Below are positions 1 through 9,536 of a DNA stretch of 42,793 nt, in pieces. The first letter of the stretch is position 1; each line of letters starts with the position of its first letter. The notes below the pieces were generated by a model. It was given only the letters and a program-made list of their open reading frames with translations, had not been told where the DNA came from and made no database searches. A program made the translations under genes and the position numbers. Source of the DNA: Marinitoga hydrogenitolerans DSM 16785 (GTDB lineage: Bacteria > Thermotogota > Thermotogae > Petrotogales > Petrotogaceae); NCBI RefSeq assembly GCF_900129175.1, contig NZ_FQUI01000005.1, positions 1 through 42,793 on the forward strand. Reading direction: 5' to 3'.

Positions 1-95
1 ATTATAAGTGTTATGGATGATGTTAGGTGTAAATGGTAAAATAAAAAAGAACAAAAAGAGGAAAATAAAAATGAACAAAATAGATAAAAAAACAA
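1..95. repeat. 95-bp exact terminal direct repeat, left copy
   Basis: These 95 bases are identical to 42699-42793. This is either the overlap left by assembling a circular molecule or a true direct repeat. The sequence is AT-rich and has no convincing reading frame of its own. Its first 13 bases (ATTATAAGTGTTA) occur again at 209-221. Confidence 0.97.
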
Positions 96-244
96 AGAAA
101 CAGTTTTAATCATCCATATTGGAATATATAAAAATATTGCAAGATACTCGAGATAGATAAAATAATTAGATATTTTATTTATTAATAAAAGATAATGAAA
201 AAGACGATATTATAAGTGTTAATATTTCAGAGGTTGGTGGTAAT
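1..244. other. Non-coding or decayed leader of the window
   Basis: No intact gene is visible. Short peptides in all frames are broken by stops. The frame that leads into the kinase pseudogene is open from about 170 but has no start before the TTG at 245. It may be remains of a gene upstream of the kinase; I cannot assign it. Confidence 0.5.
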
Positions 245-597
245 TTGAAAAAAATATTGACTATAAGGGAAATGTTAATTGATTTTATATGTTTGGATAA
301 AAATAAAGATTTATCAAAAGGAGTTAGTTTTGAAAAAAAAGCTGGTGGAGCTCCAGCAAATGTTGCCGCTGTTGTATCTCTTTTAGGTGGGGAAAGTTCG
401 ATTTTAGGAAATGTAGGAAATGATTCTTTGGGTATTTTTCTAGTAAATAAGATGAAGGAATATAATGTAGATACTTCTCTAAAGGAGAAAAAGATTATTT
501 TAAGATTGCTAAGTTTGCTAATGAAGTAGGAGCATTGGTTTGTACAAAAAAAGGAGCGTTAACAGCTTTAGAGGATATAAGAAAAAGGGAGATTTAA
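245..597 (+). pseudogene. PfkB-family sugar kinase (fructokinase-like), internally deleted and frameshifted
   Basis: The TTG start at 245 follows a GAGGTTGGTGG ribosome site. The first ~78 codons give a good PfkB N-terminus: a substrate-binding EMLIDF region, then KAGGAPANVAAVVSLLGG and a GNVGNDSLG motif. Around 485-492 the reading shifts frame, and 490-597 encodes a typical kinase C-terminus (AKFANEVGALVCTKKGALTA) ending with TAA at 595-597. Family members are about 310-320 residues, so roughly 200 central residues are missing, including the catalytic GAGD loop. The two ends are still well conserved, so the deletion looks recent. The gene cannot make an active ribokinase-type enzyme. Confidence 0.85.
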
Positions 598-607
598 CTC
601 CCTTTTT
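582..607. terminator. Bidirectional intrinsic terminator
   Basis: A perfect 10-bp stem (AAAAAGGGAG / CTCCCTTTTT) with a 6-base loop lies between the convergent kinase remnant and the dehydrogenase. It overlaps the ends of both. The A-run and T-run make it usable from either strand. Confidence 0.85.
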
Positions 608-1586
608 AAATTATAACATTTTGATTTAGTGTTCCGTTTTTAAAATTGTTAATATTTTCTAATGTGGTTTCAGCAATATTAGTTAAAGCTTCTTGAGTGA
701 AAAAACCTTGATGACCAGTAATTAATACATTTGGAAATGTAGTTAGTCTAAGAAATGTTTTATCATCAATGATTTCTTCTGATAAATCTTCAAAGAAAAT
801 ATTTTCTTCTTCTTCATAAACATCTAATCCAAGATAGCCTATTTTTTTTGATTTCAATCCATCTATTACAGCTTTTGTATCTATTAAACCTCCGCGGCTT
901 GTATTTATTATCATTACACCCTTTTTCATCAAATTAATTGTATTTTTATTTATGATATGGTATGTATCTTTATTTAAAGGACAGTGTAAAGAAATAATAT
1001 CTGATTTTTCAAATAATGTATTTAAATTAACATATTCTCCAATAAACTCATCATTTGGAAATTTATCATATCCTAAAATTTTCATGCCAAATCCTTTTAA
1101 AATGTTTGCAGTAATTCTTCCGATTTTTCCAGTGCCAATTATACCCACAATTTTTCCATGCAGATCGAACCCTAATAAACCATCAAGTGAAAAATTATTT
1201 TCTCTTATTCTTAAATAAGATTTATGAATTTTTCTATTTAATGAAAGAATTAAAGCTATTGTATGTTCAGCAACAGCGTATGGTGAATATTTCGGAACAT
1301 GTACGACTTTTATGTTATATTTTTTTGCAGCTGAAATATCGACATGGTTAAATCCAGCAGATCTTAAGGCAATTAGTTTTATTCCGTTTTCTTTTAGTAT
1401 TTTGATTACTTTTTTGTTTAGATCATCGTTTACAAAAGCACAAACAACATCAAAACCTTTTGCTAAAATAGCAGTTTTTTCATTTAATTTTGATTCAAAA
1501 TATTTAATATCAAAATTATATTTTTCATTTAATTTATTAAAAAAATCCATATCATATTTTTTTGTGCTAAAAAAAGCAATTTTCAT
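606..1586 (-). CDS. D-2-hydroxyacid dehydrogenase (D-lactate dehydrogenase-like)
   Basis: This is a 326-residue NAD-dependent oxidoreductase of the D-isomer 2-hydroxyacid dehydrogenase family, most like fermentative D-lactate dehydrogenases that reduce pyruvate to D-lactate in the cytoplasm. The nucleotide-binding GTGKIG motif is at 151-156, followed by the acidic YDKF region. The catalytic triad is visible: Arg231 in NTSRGG, Glu258 in DVYEEE and His292 in TGHQG. Length is normal. The start follows GGGAGAGG. It stands alone as a minus-strand gene, convergent with the kinase remnant and divergent from the mannosidase. Related 2-hydroxyacids are possible substrates; the LRSAGFNHVD segment favours lactate dehydrogenase. 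Confidence 0.9.
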   Translation of the reverse strand: MKIAFFSTKKYDMDFFNKLNEKYNFDIKYFESKLNEKTAILAKGFDVVCAFVNDDLNKKVIKILKENGIKLIALRSAGFNHVDISAAKKYNIKVVHVPKYSPYAVAEHTIALILSLNRKIHKSYLRIRENNFSLDGLLGFDLHGKIVGIIGTGKIGRITANILKGFGMKILGYDKFPNDEFIGEYVNLNTLFEKSDIISLHCPLNKDTYHIINKNTINLMKKGVMIINTSRGGLIDTKAVIDGLKSKKIGYLGLDVYEEEENIFFEDLSEEIIDDKTFLRLTTFPNVLITGHQGFFTQEALTNIAETTLENINNFKNGTLNQNVII

Positions 1587-1791
1587 ATATATCCTCTCCC
1601 TTTTGAATTAAATAATAATAGAATAATATGTTTTTAATCAACTATATTATAGCAAATATACTTTTCATATAATTTATAATCATATTACGACTTTTTTTGT
1701 CAAGATTAAAATAGATTTATTTTTATGTGATAAAATAATTATAATAAGAAAAGAATAAAGTCAAGTGAAAATTTTTATTAGGGGGGATATT

Positions 1792-4770
1792 ATGTATCAT
1801 AAAATTAAACATGAAGTATTAAGAATAGAAAAAATTATTGAAGATATATATCCATATCAATATATAGATATTAAATCTATTTGTAATTGGGAATTTGAAA
1901 ATGGTATAAATATTAAAAACGTCAATTCTGGATTTGAATGGGATTATGATAAGTATCCTGTAAAATTTAAGAAAAAATTTAAAGTTCCAAGAGGTTATTA
2001 TGGAGAATTTTGGTTTGGTGGTGAAACTTTAATAAAAATTGATGGAAAACCTTATGGTGAAATAAATGAATATCATAAAGAAATAGATTTATCTTTTATA
2101 GCAGACGGTAAAGAACATTTATTTGAAGCTGAAACAGTTCCATATAATCTTTTTGGTTCTCCTTCAAAAAAGAGGATTTTTGAAAGATCAAATTTAATTA
2201 AAATAAATTTTGATGTGAGAAAATTAATAAGATATCTTATTGGGATAAAGCAATTAATTGGAAATATAAAAAATAATTCATTAATTGATGAATTATCGGA
2301 TTTAATAAATAATATGTTTAAATTTATCAAGATTCCTCGAGAAACTTCGTTGTATCTTTCCACAATTGAAAGATCTCCCCAATTATATAATAAACTTTCT
2401 AATATATGGTCAAAACCATCTTTTGATAAGTTTCAAGGTGGAATTTTAGATGTTTCAGAGGCTTTAAGTTATTTAAACAATAAATTGGAATATTTAAGAA
2501 ATAAATATCCAAAAGTTGGTAAGGTTTATGTCACAGGACATGCACATATAGATTATGCATGGCTTTGGCCAATTGAAGAAACTAAAAGAAAGATAAAGAG
2601 AACATTTTCAAATGCAACTTTACTTGCTAAAAAGTATCCATATTTTACATTTATACAATCCAGTCCTCAAATGTATGAGGATATAAAAAATGATATTAAT
2701 CTGTTTGATCAGATAAAAAAACTTTCAGATAAAGGTATGTGGGATCAAAATGGCGGTATGTGGGTAGAATCTGATACAAAAATACCTTCGATTGAATCAC
2801 TAATTAGACAATTTTATTATGCACAAAAATTTTTTAAAGAAAATTTTGGAAAATACTCTAATGTATGCTGGTTACCAGATGTTTTTGGATTTTCATGGAT
2901 ATTACCTCAAATTGCAAAACAGGCAGGAATAAAGTATTTTTTCACTACTAAATTAACCTGGAATGAAAAAAATGAGTTTCCATATGATATATGTTATTGG
3001 CGTGGAATTGACGGAAGTGAAATTTTATATCATAGCTTTAATAATCCAAAAGAAGGTTATAATGGACATTTAGATGCAGAATGTGTATTAAAGACATTTA
3101 ATAATTTTAGAAATAGAGATATATTTGATGGGACGTTATTAACATATGGATATGGTGATGGGGGTGGTGGCCCTTCTGAAATACATATGATAGATTTTGA
3201 AGTAACTAATAATTTACCATATGTTCCGAATTTAATTTCCACAACAGGGAGTAAATTTTTTGAAACTTTAAACAATGATATTAAAAATAAAGAAATACCT
3301 ATTTGGGATAATGAATTATATTTTGAATTCCACAGAGCGACCCATTTTTCTCAGTTAAAAACAAAGAAATTGCATAAATTGTTAGAGGATGAATTATTTT
3401 TTACAGAATATATATTAGCTTTGGAAAATAAATCATCAAAAATGTTAGAAAAATCATGGAAGATTTTGTTAACAAGAGAGTTTCATGATATTATTCCTGG
3501 TTCTTCAATTAAAGAAGTATATGAAGAATCGGAGTCCTCATTACAAAAGGAAATAGAGAATTGTAAGGGTATAATAATTGAAGAATTAGAAATTAGTAAT
3601 GAAGCTGTATTAGTAAATTATGGTAATTATAGTAGTGATAATTATTTTATTACGGATAAATCGTTTAAATTACCTTCTCAAAAAACATATGATGGTAAAT
3701 ATCTTTATATTATATCGCCTTTAAATAAATTTTCAAATAAAAAATTAGAGAAAGGAAAACCATATATACAAAAGAAAGAAAGTGATAAAACATATAATCT
3801 TGAAAATAATAATTATTTCATAGAAATTTTGAAAGATGGTATAAAAGTTTATGATAAAAAAAAGAAAAGGTCTTTGTTTAAAGATAAAGGGAATATTTTA
3901 ATGATTTATGATGATGTTCCTTTAGCTTGGGGAGCTTGGGATATAGATTATAATTATAAGTATTTTGGTGAAAAATTAGAAATTAAGGATATAAAAATTG
4001 TTGAGGATGGAATTTTTAGAAAGGTTATAAGAACGTATTATGAATATGATGGAACTGATATAATGCAATATATTTCATTGGTTGAAGATTCAAACCGTAT
4101 TGATATAAAAACAGTGGTTAATTGGAATTTAAGAAAAAAATTATTGAAGGTTTTATTTCCTGTAGATGTATTGTCCAGGTATGCTAGATTTGATATATCT
4201 GGAGGATATATAACAAGGCCAGTTCACAAGAATACTTCATATGAAAAAGCAATGTTTGAAGTATATATGCATAGGTGGATGGAAATATCCGAGCCGGATT
4301 TTGGTGTAGCTATTTTAAATGATGGAATATATAGTGCATCAGTTGACCATAATGTTTTAGGATTATCATTAATACATGGACCGATTTATCCTGATCTAAA
4401 AGCAGATGATGGAAAACATGAATTTTTATATTCAATTATGAGTCATTCAAATAATCTTGAAGAGATATATGTTGAATCCGAAAGATTAAATAAGCCTCTT
4501 CGAATTTTAAATAAAAAAATAAAAATTGTAGATAAGTTTATTGATTTTTCACCATTGAAGGTTGTTTCTGTTTTTAAAGCAAAAAATAGATTAATAATAA
4601 GATTAGTGGAAGTTGAAGGAAAAAGGGGTTTATGTGATTTTAATATAAAATTCGATTATAAAAAGGTATATTTATCAGATATATTATTGGATAAATTAAA
4701 AGAATTAGAATCTTCAAAATTTTATTATAAACCATTTAAAATATATACATTAATTTTTGAGGAGGAATAA
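1792..4770 (+). CDS. Alpha-mannosidase, glycoside hydrolase family 38
   Basis: This 992-residue cytoplasmic enzyme hydrolyses alpha-linked mannose from oligosaccharides. GH38 signatures are clear: the metal-binding GHAHIDYAWLWP block at about 249-260, the nucleophile aspartate in CWLPDVFGF (Asp363), and the FHDIIPGSSIKEVY block. An N-terminal beta domain precedes the catalytic barrel, and a long C-terminal beta-sandwich region runs to the end, as in the bacterial enzymes of about 1000 residues. There is no signal peptide. A GTG at 1765 is in frame, but the ATG at 1792 sits 7 bases after a run of six G and is the better start. The dipeptidase follows two bases later, so the two are co-transcribed. 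Confidence 0.93.
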   Translation: MYHKIKHEVLRIEKIIEDIYPYQYIDIKSICNWEFENGINIKNVNSGFEWDYDKYPVKFKKKFKVPRGYYGEFWFGGETLIKIDGKPYGEINEYHKEIDLSFIADGKEHLFEAETVPYNLFGSPSKKRIFERSNLIKINFDVRKLIRYLIGIKQLIGNIKNNSLIDELSDLINNMFKFIKIPRETSLYLSTIERSPQLYNKLSNIWSKPSFDKFQGGILDVSEALSYLNNKLEYLRNKYPKVGKVYVTGHAHIDYAWLWPIEETKRKIKRTFSNATLLAKKYPYFTFIQSSPQMYEDIKNDINLFDQIKKLSDKGMWDQNGGMWVESDTKIPSIESLIRQFYYAQKFFKENFGKYSNVCWLPDVFGFSWILPQIAKQAGIKYFFTTKLTWNEKNEFPYDICYWRGIDGSEILYHSFNNPKEGYNGHLDAECVLKTFNNFRNRDIFDGTLLTYGYGDGGGGPSEIHMIDFEVTNNLPYVPNLISTTGSKFFETLNNDIKNKEIPIWDNELYFEFHRATHFSQLKTKKLHKLLEDELFFTEYILALENKSSKMLEKSWKILLTREFHDIIPGSSIKEVYEESESSLQKEIENCKGIIIEELEISNEAVLVNYGNYSSDNYFITDKSFKLPSQKTYDGKYLYIISPLNKFSNKKLEKGKPYIQKKESDKTYNLENNNYFIEILKDGIKVYDKKKKRSLFKDKGNILMIYDDVPLAWGAWDIDYNYKYFGEKLEIKDIKIVEDGIFRKVIRTYYEYDGTDIMQYISLVEDSNRIDIKTVVNWNLRKKLLKVLFPVDVLSRYARFDISGGYITRPVHKNTSYEKAMFEVYMHRWMEISEPDFGVAILNDGIYSASVDHNVLGLSLIHGPIYPDLKADDGKHEFLYSIMSHSNNLEEIYVESERLNKPLRILNKKIKIVDKFIDFSPLKVVSVFKAKNRLIIRLVEVEGKRGLCDFNIKFDYKKVYLSDILLDKLKELESSKFYYKPFKIYTLIFEEE

Positions 4771-4772
4771 AG

Positions 4773-5753
4773 ATGAATATATTGAAAAGTATTGTTATAG
4801 ATGGTCATTTTGATTTGTTAATTGATGTGTACGAAAAAAGGAAAAAAGGTAGGAAAAGTGTAATACTGACAGATCATTATGAAAAATTTAAAAAGGGTGG
4901 ATTTAATATTATAGTTTCTTCATTATTTATTCCGGATATATATATTCCAGAAATGGCTTTGAGAAATGCGCTTGACCAAATTAGCTCTTTATATTTAGAG
5001 ATAGAAGAATCAAATGGGAAAATAATGTTATGCAAAAATTTGAAAGATATAAAATATGCTGTAGATAATAATATTTTAGGAATAATGCTATCTTTTGAAG
5101 GTTTAGAACCAATTGGGAATGATATATATCTTTTAAGAGTATTTTATGAATTAGGAGTAAGATTTGCAGGGTTAGTCTGGAGTAGAAGAAATTATGTTGC
5201 AGATGGTTGTTTTTTTAATGAGAGGTTGGAAGGAGAAAAAGGAGGATTAACAGATTTTGGAGTTAAAGTTTTAAAAGAATTGGAAAAGCTAGGAATGATT
5301 GTTGATGTCAGTCATTTAAATGATGAAGGATTTTGGGATGTAATTAAATTTACTGAAAAACCAGTTATAGCTTCTCATTCAAATGTTAGAAATATATACC
5401 ATTCCATGAGAAATTTAACAGATGATCAGATAAAGGCAATTGCAGAAATAAATGGTGTTATTGGTATAAATGGAAATGGATATTTTGTTACAGATAAAGA
5501 TGAGGAAAATAATGCAGAAGGTTTAGTTAAACATGTTGACTATATATCTAATTTAGTTGGTGTTGAATATGTAGGTATTGGATTTGATTTTTGTGATATG
5601 TTTAGTGATTTTCATAGAGACTCTTTAAATGGTCATCACGAATTAGTTTTATTTATAGAAGCTTTAGAAAAACATGGGTATAATGAGAATGAGATAAAAT
5701 TAATTTTAGGAGAAAATTTTTTAAGAGTTTATAAAAGTGTTTTTGATGATTAA
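4773..5753 (+). CDS. Membrane-dipeptidase-type peptidase (M19)
   Basis: This 326-residue zinc dipeptidase of the amidohydrolase superfamily cleaves dipeptides, including those with D-residues. Metal ligands are in place: His12 and Asp14 (DGHFD), Glu109 (SFEG), His181 (DVSH) and His202 (ASHSN), with Asp272 in GIGFDF as the general base. There is no signal peptide, so it acts in the cytoplasm. The start lies just after the mannosidase stop, with the ribosome site inside that gene. Together with the pyroglutamyl peptidase, epimerase and transglutaminase nearby, it suggests catabolism of peptides or of peptidoglycan stem-peptide fragments. Confidence 0.92.
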   Translation: MNILKSIVIDGHFDLLIDVYEKRKKGRKSVILTDHYEKFKKGGFNIIVSSLFIPDIYIPEMALRNALDQISSLYLEIEESNGKIMLCKNLKDIKYAVDNNILGIMLSFEGLEPIGNDIYLLRVFYELGVRFAGLVWSRRNYVADGCFFNERLEGEKGGLTDFGVKVLKELEKLGMIVDVSHLNDEGFWDVIKFTEKPVIASHSNVRNIYHSMRNLTDDQIKAIAEINGVIGINGNGYFVTDKDEENNAEGLVKHVDYISNLVGVEYVGIGFDFCDMFSDFHRDSLNGHHELVLFIEALEKHGYNENEIKLILGENFLRVYKSVFDD

Positions 5754-5757
5754 TTAA

Positions 5758-5790
5758 AAAAAAGATAAGGCATAAGACCTTATCTTTTTT
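5758..5790. terminator. Bidirectional terminator between dipeptidase and OsmC gene
   Basis: AAAGATAAGG (5761-5770) pairs with CCTTATCTTT (5778-5787) around a 7-base loop, flanked by an A-run and a T-run. It serves both convergent genes. Confidence 0.85.
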
Positions 5791-6229
5791 AAAATGTTTT
5801 GATATTAAATTTAATTGGTGTTGGATTTGATAGATTATCTGAAACTGGACACCTTTCTTCAACTTTTTTTAACCATTCTTTTAATGTTTCTTCATTAGCA
5901 TCTGTTTCAAGAATAAAGGAAACATTAATTTGAGTATAACCTGTTCGATCTTCAGAAGGTTTGCCCAAAAATTTTGCAGGGTTTAAGTCTCCGTCGATAT
6001 TAATTTTCATCTTTCTTAATTTAAATCCCATCTCTTTTGCTACTAAATGACCAACAACGTTTAAACAACCGGCAAATGCTGCTAAAAGGTACTCTACGGG
6101 GTTTGCACCCTCATCTTTTCCACCAAGACTTTCTGGTTCATCTATAATCATTTCAAAACTTCTTGCTTTAACTATTGTTTTGGTTGGATTTTCACTTTCT
6201 GATGTGATTTTAAAATTTAAAAATGCCAT
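5789..6229 (-). CDS. OsmC/Ohr-family protein
   Basis: This is a 146-residue member of the OsmC superfamily, small dimeric thiol peroxidases. Two conserved cysteines are present at the expected places: Cys55 in AFAGCLNVV and Cys127 in ERCPVSDNL. The Glu-containing PVEYLLAAFAG helix is the family hallmark. The sequence is closer to the YhfA/OsmC-like group than to Ohr, so the physiological substrate is uncertain. The start follows GGAGGTG. It is a single-gene unit bounded by a terminator and a divergent intergenic region shared with the peptidase gene. Confidence 0.88.
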   Translation of the reverse strand: MAFLNFKITSESENPTKTIVKARSFEMIIDEPESLGGKDEGANPVEYLLAAFAGCLNVVGHLVAKEMGFKLRKMKINIDGDLNPAKFLGKPSEDRTGYTQINVSFILETDANEETLKEWLKKVEERCPVSDNLSNPTPIKFNIKTF

Positions 6230-6411
6230 AATTTCACCTCCGAATTAAACTGGATATTTTTTATCTAATTTAATTATATAATATATAGTTTACGATTATA
6301 CGTGAAAATTATAACAATTATAAAGGAGACATGTGTAATAATTATTTAATAATGTTTTATTTTTAGTGTTATAATATATTGTATATATATGTAAGGAGAG
6401 GAGATGAAAAA

Positions 6412-7038
6412 ATGAAAGTATTAGTTACAGGTTTTGATCCATTTGGAGGAGAAAAGATAAATCCGTCTTTTGAAGCAGTCAAGATGTTGCCGAATAAAAT
6501 TTTAAATGTATCAATAGTTAAATTAGAAATACCTACTGTTTTTTATAAGTCAATAGAAACACTAAGAAGTAAAATATGTGAAATTCAACCAGACATTGTT
6601 ATATGTACAGGACAAGCAGGAGGGCGCTCTCATATCTCAATAGAGAGAGTAGCAATAAATATTGATGATGCTTCGATTGAGGATAATGAAGGTAACAAAC
6701 CAGAAGATAAACCTATATTTTTTGATGGAGAAAATGCATATTTTTCTAATTTGCCAATAAAAGACATTGTAAAAGGAGTTAAAAGTATAGGTATTCCTGC
6801 AGAAATTTCCAATACAGCTGGGACATTTGTTTGTAATCATCTGTTATATGGGCTAATGTATTATATTCATAAGGATTTTAAGAGAACTTTGGGTGGATTT
6901 ATACATGTGCCGTATTTGCCTGAGCAAGTAATTAATAAGAAAAATGTACCAAGTATGTCTTTGGGAAATATTGCAAAAGCGTTAGAAAAAGTTATTGAAA
7001 TATCAGTGGAATATTATGAGAAAAAGCAAAGAGCATAA
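6412..7038 (+). CDS. pcp: Pyroglutamyl-peptidase I
   Basis: This 208-residue cysteine peptidase (C15) removes N-terminal pyroglutamate from peptides. The catalytic triad is Glu79 (ISIERVAIN), Cys141 ([12 protein letters not shown]) and His165 ([11 protein letters not shown]). Length matches the family (about 205-215). The ATG at 6412 lies after GGAGAGGAGAT; an in-frame ATG 33 bases upstream gives an implausible extension. A TATAAT-like hexamer lies in the upstream gap. The gene is convergent with the dipeptide epimerase, and a shared terminator covers both 3' ends. Confidence 0.95.
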   Translation: MKVLVTGFDPFGGEKINPSFEAVKMLPNKILNVSIVKLEIPTVFYKSIETLRSKICEIQPDIVICTGQAGGRSHISIERVAINIDDASIEDNEGNKPEDKPIFFDGENAYFSNLPIKDIVKGVKSIGIPAEISNTAGTFVCNHLLYGLMYYIHKDFKRTLGGFIHVPYLPEQVINKKNVPSMSLGNIAKALEKVIEISVEYYEKKQRA

Positions 7039-7052
7039 TGCTCCTTGCTTTT
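7022..7052. terminator. Bidirectional terminator overlapping pcp and epimerase 3' ends
   Basis: AAAAGCAA-A-GAGC pairs with GCTC-C-TTGCTTTT around the loop at 7035-7039. The T-tract on either strand follows the stem. It includes the pcp stop codon region. Confidence 0.75.
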
Positions 7053-8082
7053 ATAATGCTTTGTATATTGGAGGATTTGAAAGATATTTTCCTCTGAAAT
7101 TGTCTTCTTTTAACATAAGTGCGGAATCTAGATCATGAAAAACAAAAGCACCTGTGCCCAATGCAAAATTAACACTTTGATTTATTCCAACACTAGATTC
7201 TCCCATACAGCCTATCATTAATTGTAAATTAGCGGATTTTACCATTTCTACTATAGCAAGAGCATCAGATATACCAGATTTCATAAGTTTTATATTTATA
7301 AAGTCAACAGCTTCCATTTTTATTAATCTCAAAACATCATATTTTGTTTTAGCACTTTCGTCAGCACCAACTGGAAATGGAGAATTAAATCTAACAATTT
7401 TTAGTCCTTCAAAATCAGTTGAAGCAACTGGTTGTTCAAATAGATGAATTTCAATATTTTTTGAATATAATGTTTTTACGAATTCTATAGCTTGTTTTGG
7501 TGTGTAACCCATATTAGCATCAACTATATATTTTGCTCCTCTGGTATTTTTGTAAATTTCATCTAAGACTTCGATATCTTTTTTCAAATCTTCACCGACT
7601 TTTATTTTAATTGTTGTAAACCCGGAATCAAATATTTCTTTAGCATCTTTTACCATGTTTTCTATTGTGTCGATTCCAACTGTTTTATCAGTTTCTATTT
7701 CATCTTTTGCCCCACCTAATATTTGATATACTGGCATTCCAATTTCTTCTGATAATGCGTCAAGAGTTGCATATTGAATTGCAGCTTTGATGCTTGGAAA
7801 AGCAAAGAATTTATCCATTACATCAAATATTTTCCTGTAATTTTTCACATTAAGCCCAATTAGGGCATCTTTTATAATTGGTTCGAGATGTATTAATGTT
7901 TCCACTTTTTCTCCATTTACTCTAAATGAAGGTGAAGCTTCACCATGTCCTTTTGCTCCACTTTCTGTTTCTATACAAACTTCAATGTTTGTTGCAAAAT
8001 TTGAGAGACTTCCTGTTATATGAAAAGGTTTAAAATAGTCATATTTTTTTATAGTAAAGGTTATGTTTTTTATTTTACTCAT
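7051..8082 (-). CDS. Dipeptide epimerase (L-Ala-D/L-Glu epimerase type), enolase superfamily
   Basis: This 343-residue muconate-lactonizing subgroup enzyme is expected to epimerize the second residue of a dipeptide such as L-Ala-D-Glu released from peptidoglycan. Active-site residues are present: Lys159 and Lys161 in TIKIKVG, metal ligands Asp188 (VDAN), Glu216 (FEQP) and Asp241 (GADES), and Lys265 (NIKLMKSG). The ATG at 8082 is 9 bases after GAGGAGG; an ATG at 8091 is too close to that site. The start overlaps the upstream stop codon, so the two genes are translationally coupled. Substrate specificity varies in this family. Confidence 0.9.
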   Translation of the reverse strand: MSKIKNITFTIKKYDYFKPFHITGSLSNFATNIEVCIETESGAKGHGEASPSFRVNGEKVETLIHLEPIIKDALIGLNVKNYRKIFDVMDKFFAFPSIKAAIQYATLDALSEEIGMPVYQILGGAKDEIETDKTVGIDTIENMVKDAKEIFDSGFTTIKIKVGEDLKKDIEVLDEIYKNTRGAKYIVDANMGYTPKQAIEFVKTLYSKNIEIHLFEQPVASTDFEGLKIVRFNSPFPVGADESAKTKYDVLRLIKMEAVDFINIKLMKSGISDALAIVEMVKSANLQLMIGCMGESSVGINQSVNFALGTGAFVFHDLDSALMLKEDNFRGKYLSNPPIYKAL

Positions 8083-9424
8083 TATCATCAACCTCCTCGA
8101 AACTTATAACTTTTATTTTATAAGTATATTTATCAGAATATATATTTCCTAATTCTGTTTCTAATTCGCCAACTTGATTATCATATGGATCGCTCCTGTA
8201 ATATTTTTTATTTTTTAATCTAACCATAAAATCATTATTTGCAACCATTCTAAAACCATCTAAATTTCCAAAATAAAATTTCCTATACTTAGGAATATTT
8301 CTACGTGCTCCTCCAAAAGATAAATCAGCGGGTAACCAACCGTATGGCTCTATATAGAATAAAGCCCAATCGTGGGGAGAAGCAAAATATTTGTTAATAT
8401 ACCATCCTGATTGCCAACGAGATGGAATTCTTGCTATTCTACACATAGTAATAAATAGTAATGCCTGGAATCCGCAGTCTCCTTTTAAATTAGTCGCTAC
8501 AAATTGCGGTATATTTTCATAAATGCCATAGGGTTTTACATATGAATATTTTATATTTAACGTTATCCAATCATATATTAATTTTGCTTTTAAATATGGA
8601 TTTTTTTCATTTCCAACTATTTCTTCTGTTAAGTTTTTTAAATAATGAGTAAAAAGAATATGTGGAGGTTTTTCTACTAAAAATTCTTTATAATTTGAAA
8701 AATTTATTTCTGTGACTTTGTTAATATCAATGTTATCAATCCATTCAGAAATTTTGTATTCAAATTCAACATAGAAAGAACTTTTATTCGTAGTTTCATC
8801 TTCAAAATAGATAGTTCTTTGTTGAGAATTTAAAATAGTAAATTTTTCATGACTCGTGTCTAATATTTTTACATTACTAATTTGAAAGCTTTCATGTGGA
8901 ATAGGTAACCAAACTTTTATTTTTTCTCCCATGATGTTTTCATAATCAGGAGTAACGGTTATTCTTGCTTTAACTTTATAACTTTTATTTTTGTCTCCGT
9001 TAATAATTTTATCTAATCTATTATGTAAAAGTTCTCTTCCTTTAAGAACTTTTTCATCAGTTTTTATCCTTTTTTTATATTCATCATATTTAAAGCCAAT
9101 ATTAAATGCAAAACGTTTTTCAAAATACATATTTCCATCAATGATAATATAATCTAGGTCACCATTGTTTAATAACTGTTCAAATTCTAGTTCGGAAAAA
9201 CCTTTTATTGTTTTTTTAGCGATTTTTTTTGCATCTTTTATTGAATACGGATAATCGAGAATTAAACGATTTAATCTTTCTTTTTCATATAACAGTCTTT
9301 CTTTTAATAATTTAGGTAGTGGTGAAGTTAATTTTTTTTCTATTAATTGTAATGCTTTTCCAATATTACCTAAAAATAACTCTCTTTGAACATCTTCTGG
9401 TAATCCTACTGATAAGAATTTCAT
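8075..9424 (-). CDS. Cytoplasmic transglutaminase-like cysteine protease-fold protein
   Basis: This is a 449-residue protein with a C-terminal transglutaminase-like core. The triad is Cys317 in LKGDCGFQALLF, His351 in SPHDWALFYI and Asp367 in WLPADLSFGG. Residues 1-140 are a charged helical region; a beta-rich domain of the type that precedes many bacterial transglutaminase domains follows (about 147-240). No signal peptide is visible. The chosen ATG follows AAGGGGG; 13 codons upstream have no ribosome site. It shares an operon with the dipeptide epimerase, which suggests a peptidase or amidase acting on cell-wall-like peptides rather than a cross-linking enzyme. The exact reaction is unknown. 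Confidence 0.8.
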   Translation of the reverse strand: MKFLSVGLPEDVQRELFLGNIGKALQLIEKKLTSPLPKLLKERLLYEKERLNRLILDYPYSIKDAKKIAKKTIKGFSELEFEQLLNNGDLDYIIIDGNMYFEKRFAFNIGFKYDEYKKRIKTDEKVLKGRELLHNRLDKIINGDKNKSYKVKARITVTPDYENIMGEKIKVWLPIPHESFQISNVKILDTSHEKFTILNSQQRTIYFEDETTNKSSFYVEFEYKISEWIDNIDINKVTEINFSNYKEFLVEKPPHILFTHYLKNLTEEIVGNEKNPYLKAKLIYDWITLNIKYSYVKPYGIYENIPQFVATNLKGDCGFQALLFITMCRIARIPSRWQSGWYINKYFASPHDWALFYIEPYGWLPADLSFGGARRNIPKYRKFYFGNLDGFRMVANNDFMVRLKNKKYYRSDPYDNQVGELETELGNIYSDKYTYKIKVISFEEVDDNE

Positions 9425-9536
9425 ATTATTCCCCCTTTTTATTAAAAAAAGTTCGGTATACAAATCATTATATCAGATTATAATATAAAATTCAACCAAT
9501 ATAAGAATGTAATAAAAAATTTTGAAAAATAATATT

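Noticed and set aside
1-95. Terminal 95-bp repeats as phage attachment sites
   Set aside because: The phage recombinase lies 10 kb inside with host genes between, the phage is incomplete at the right copy, and serine recombinase cores are normally far shorter.
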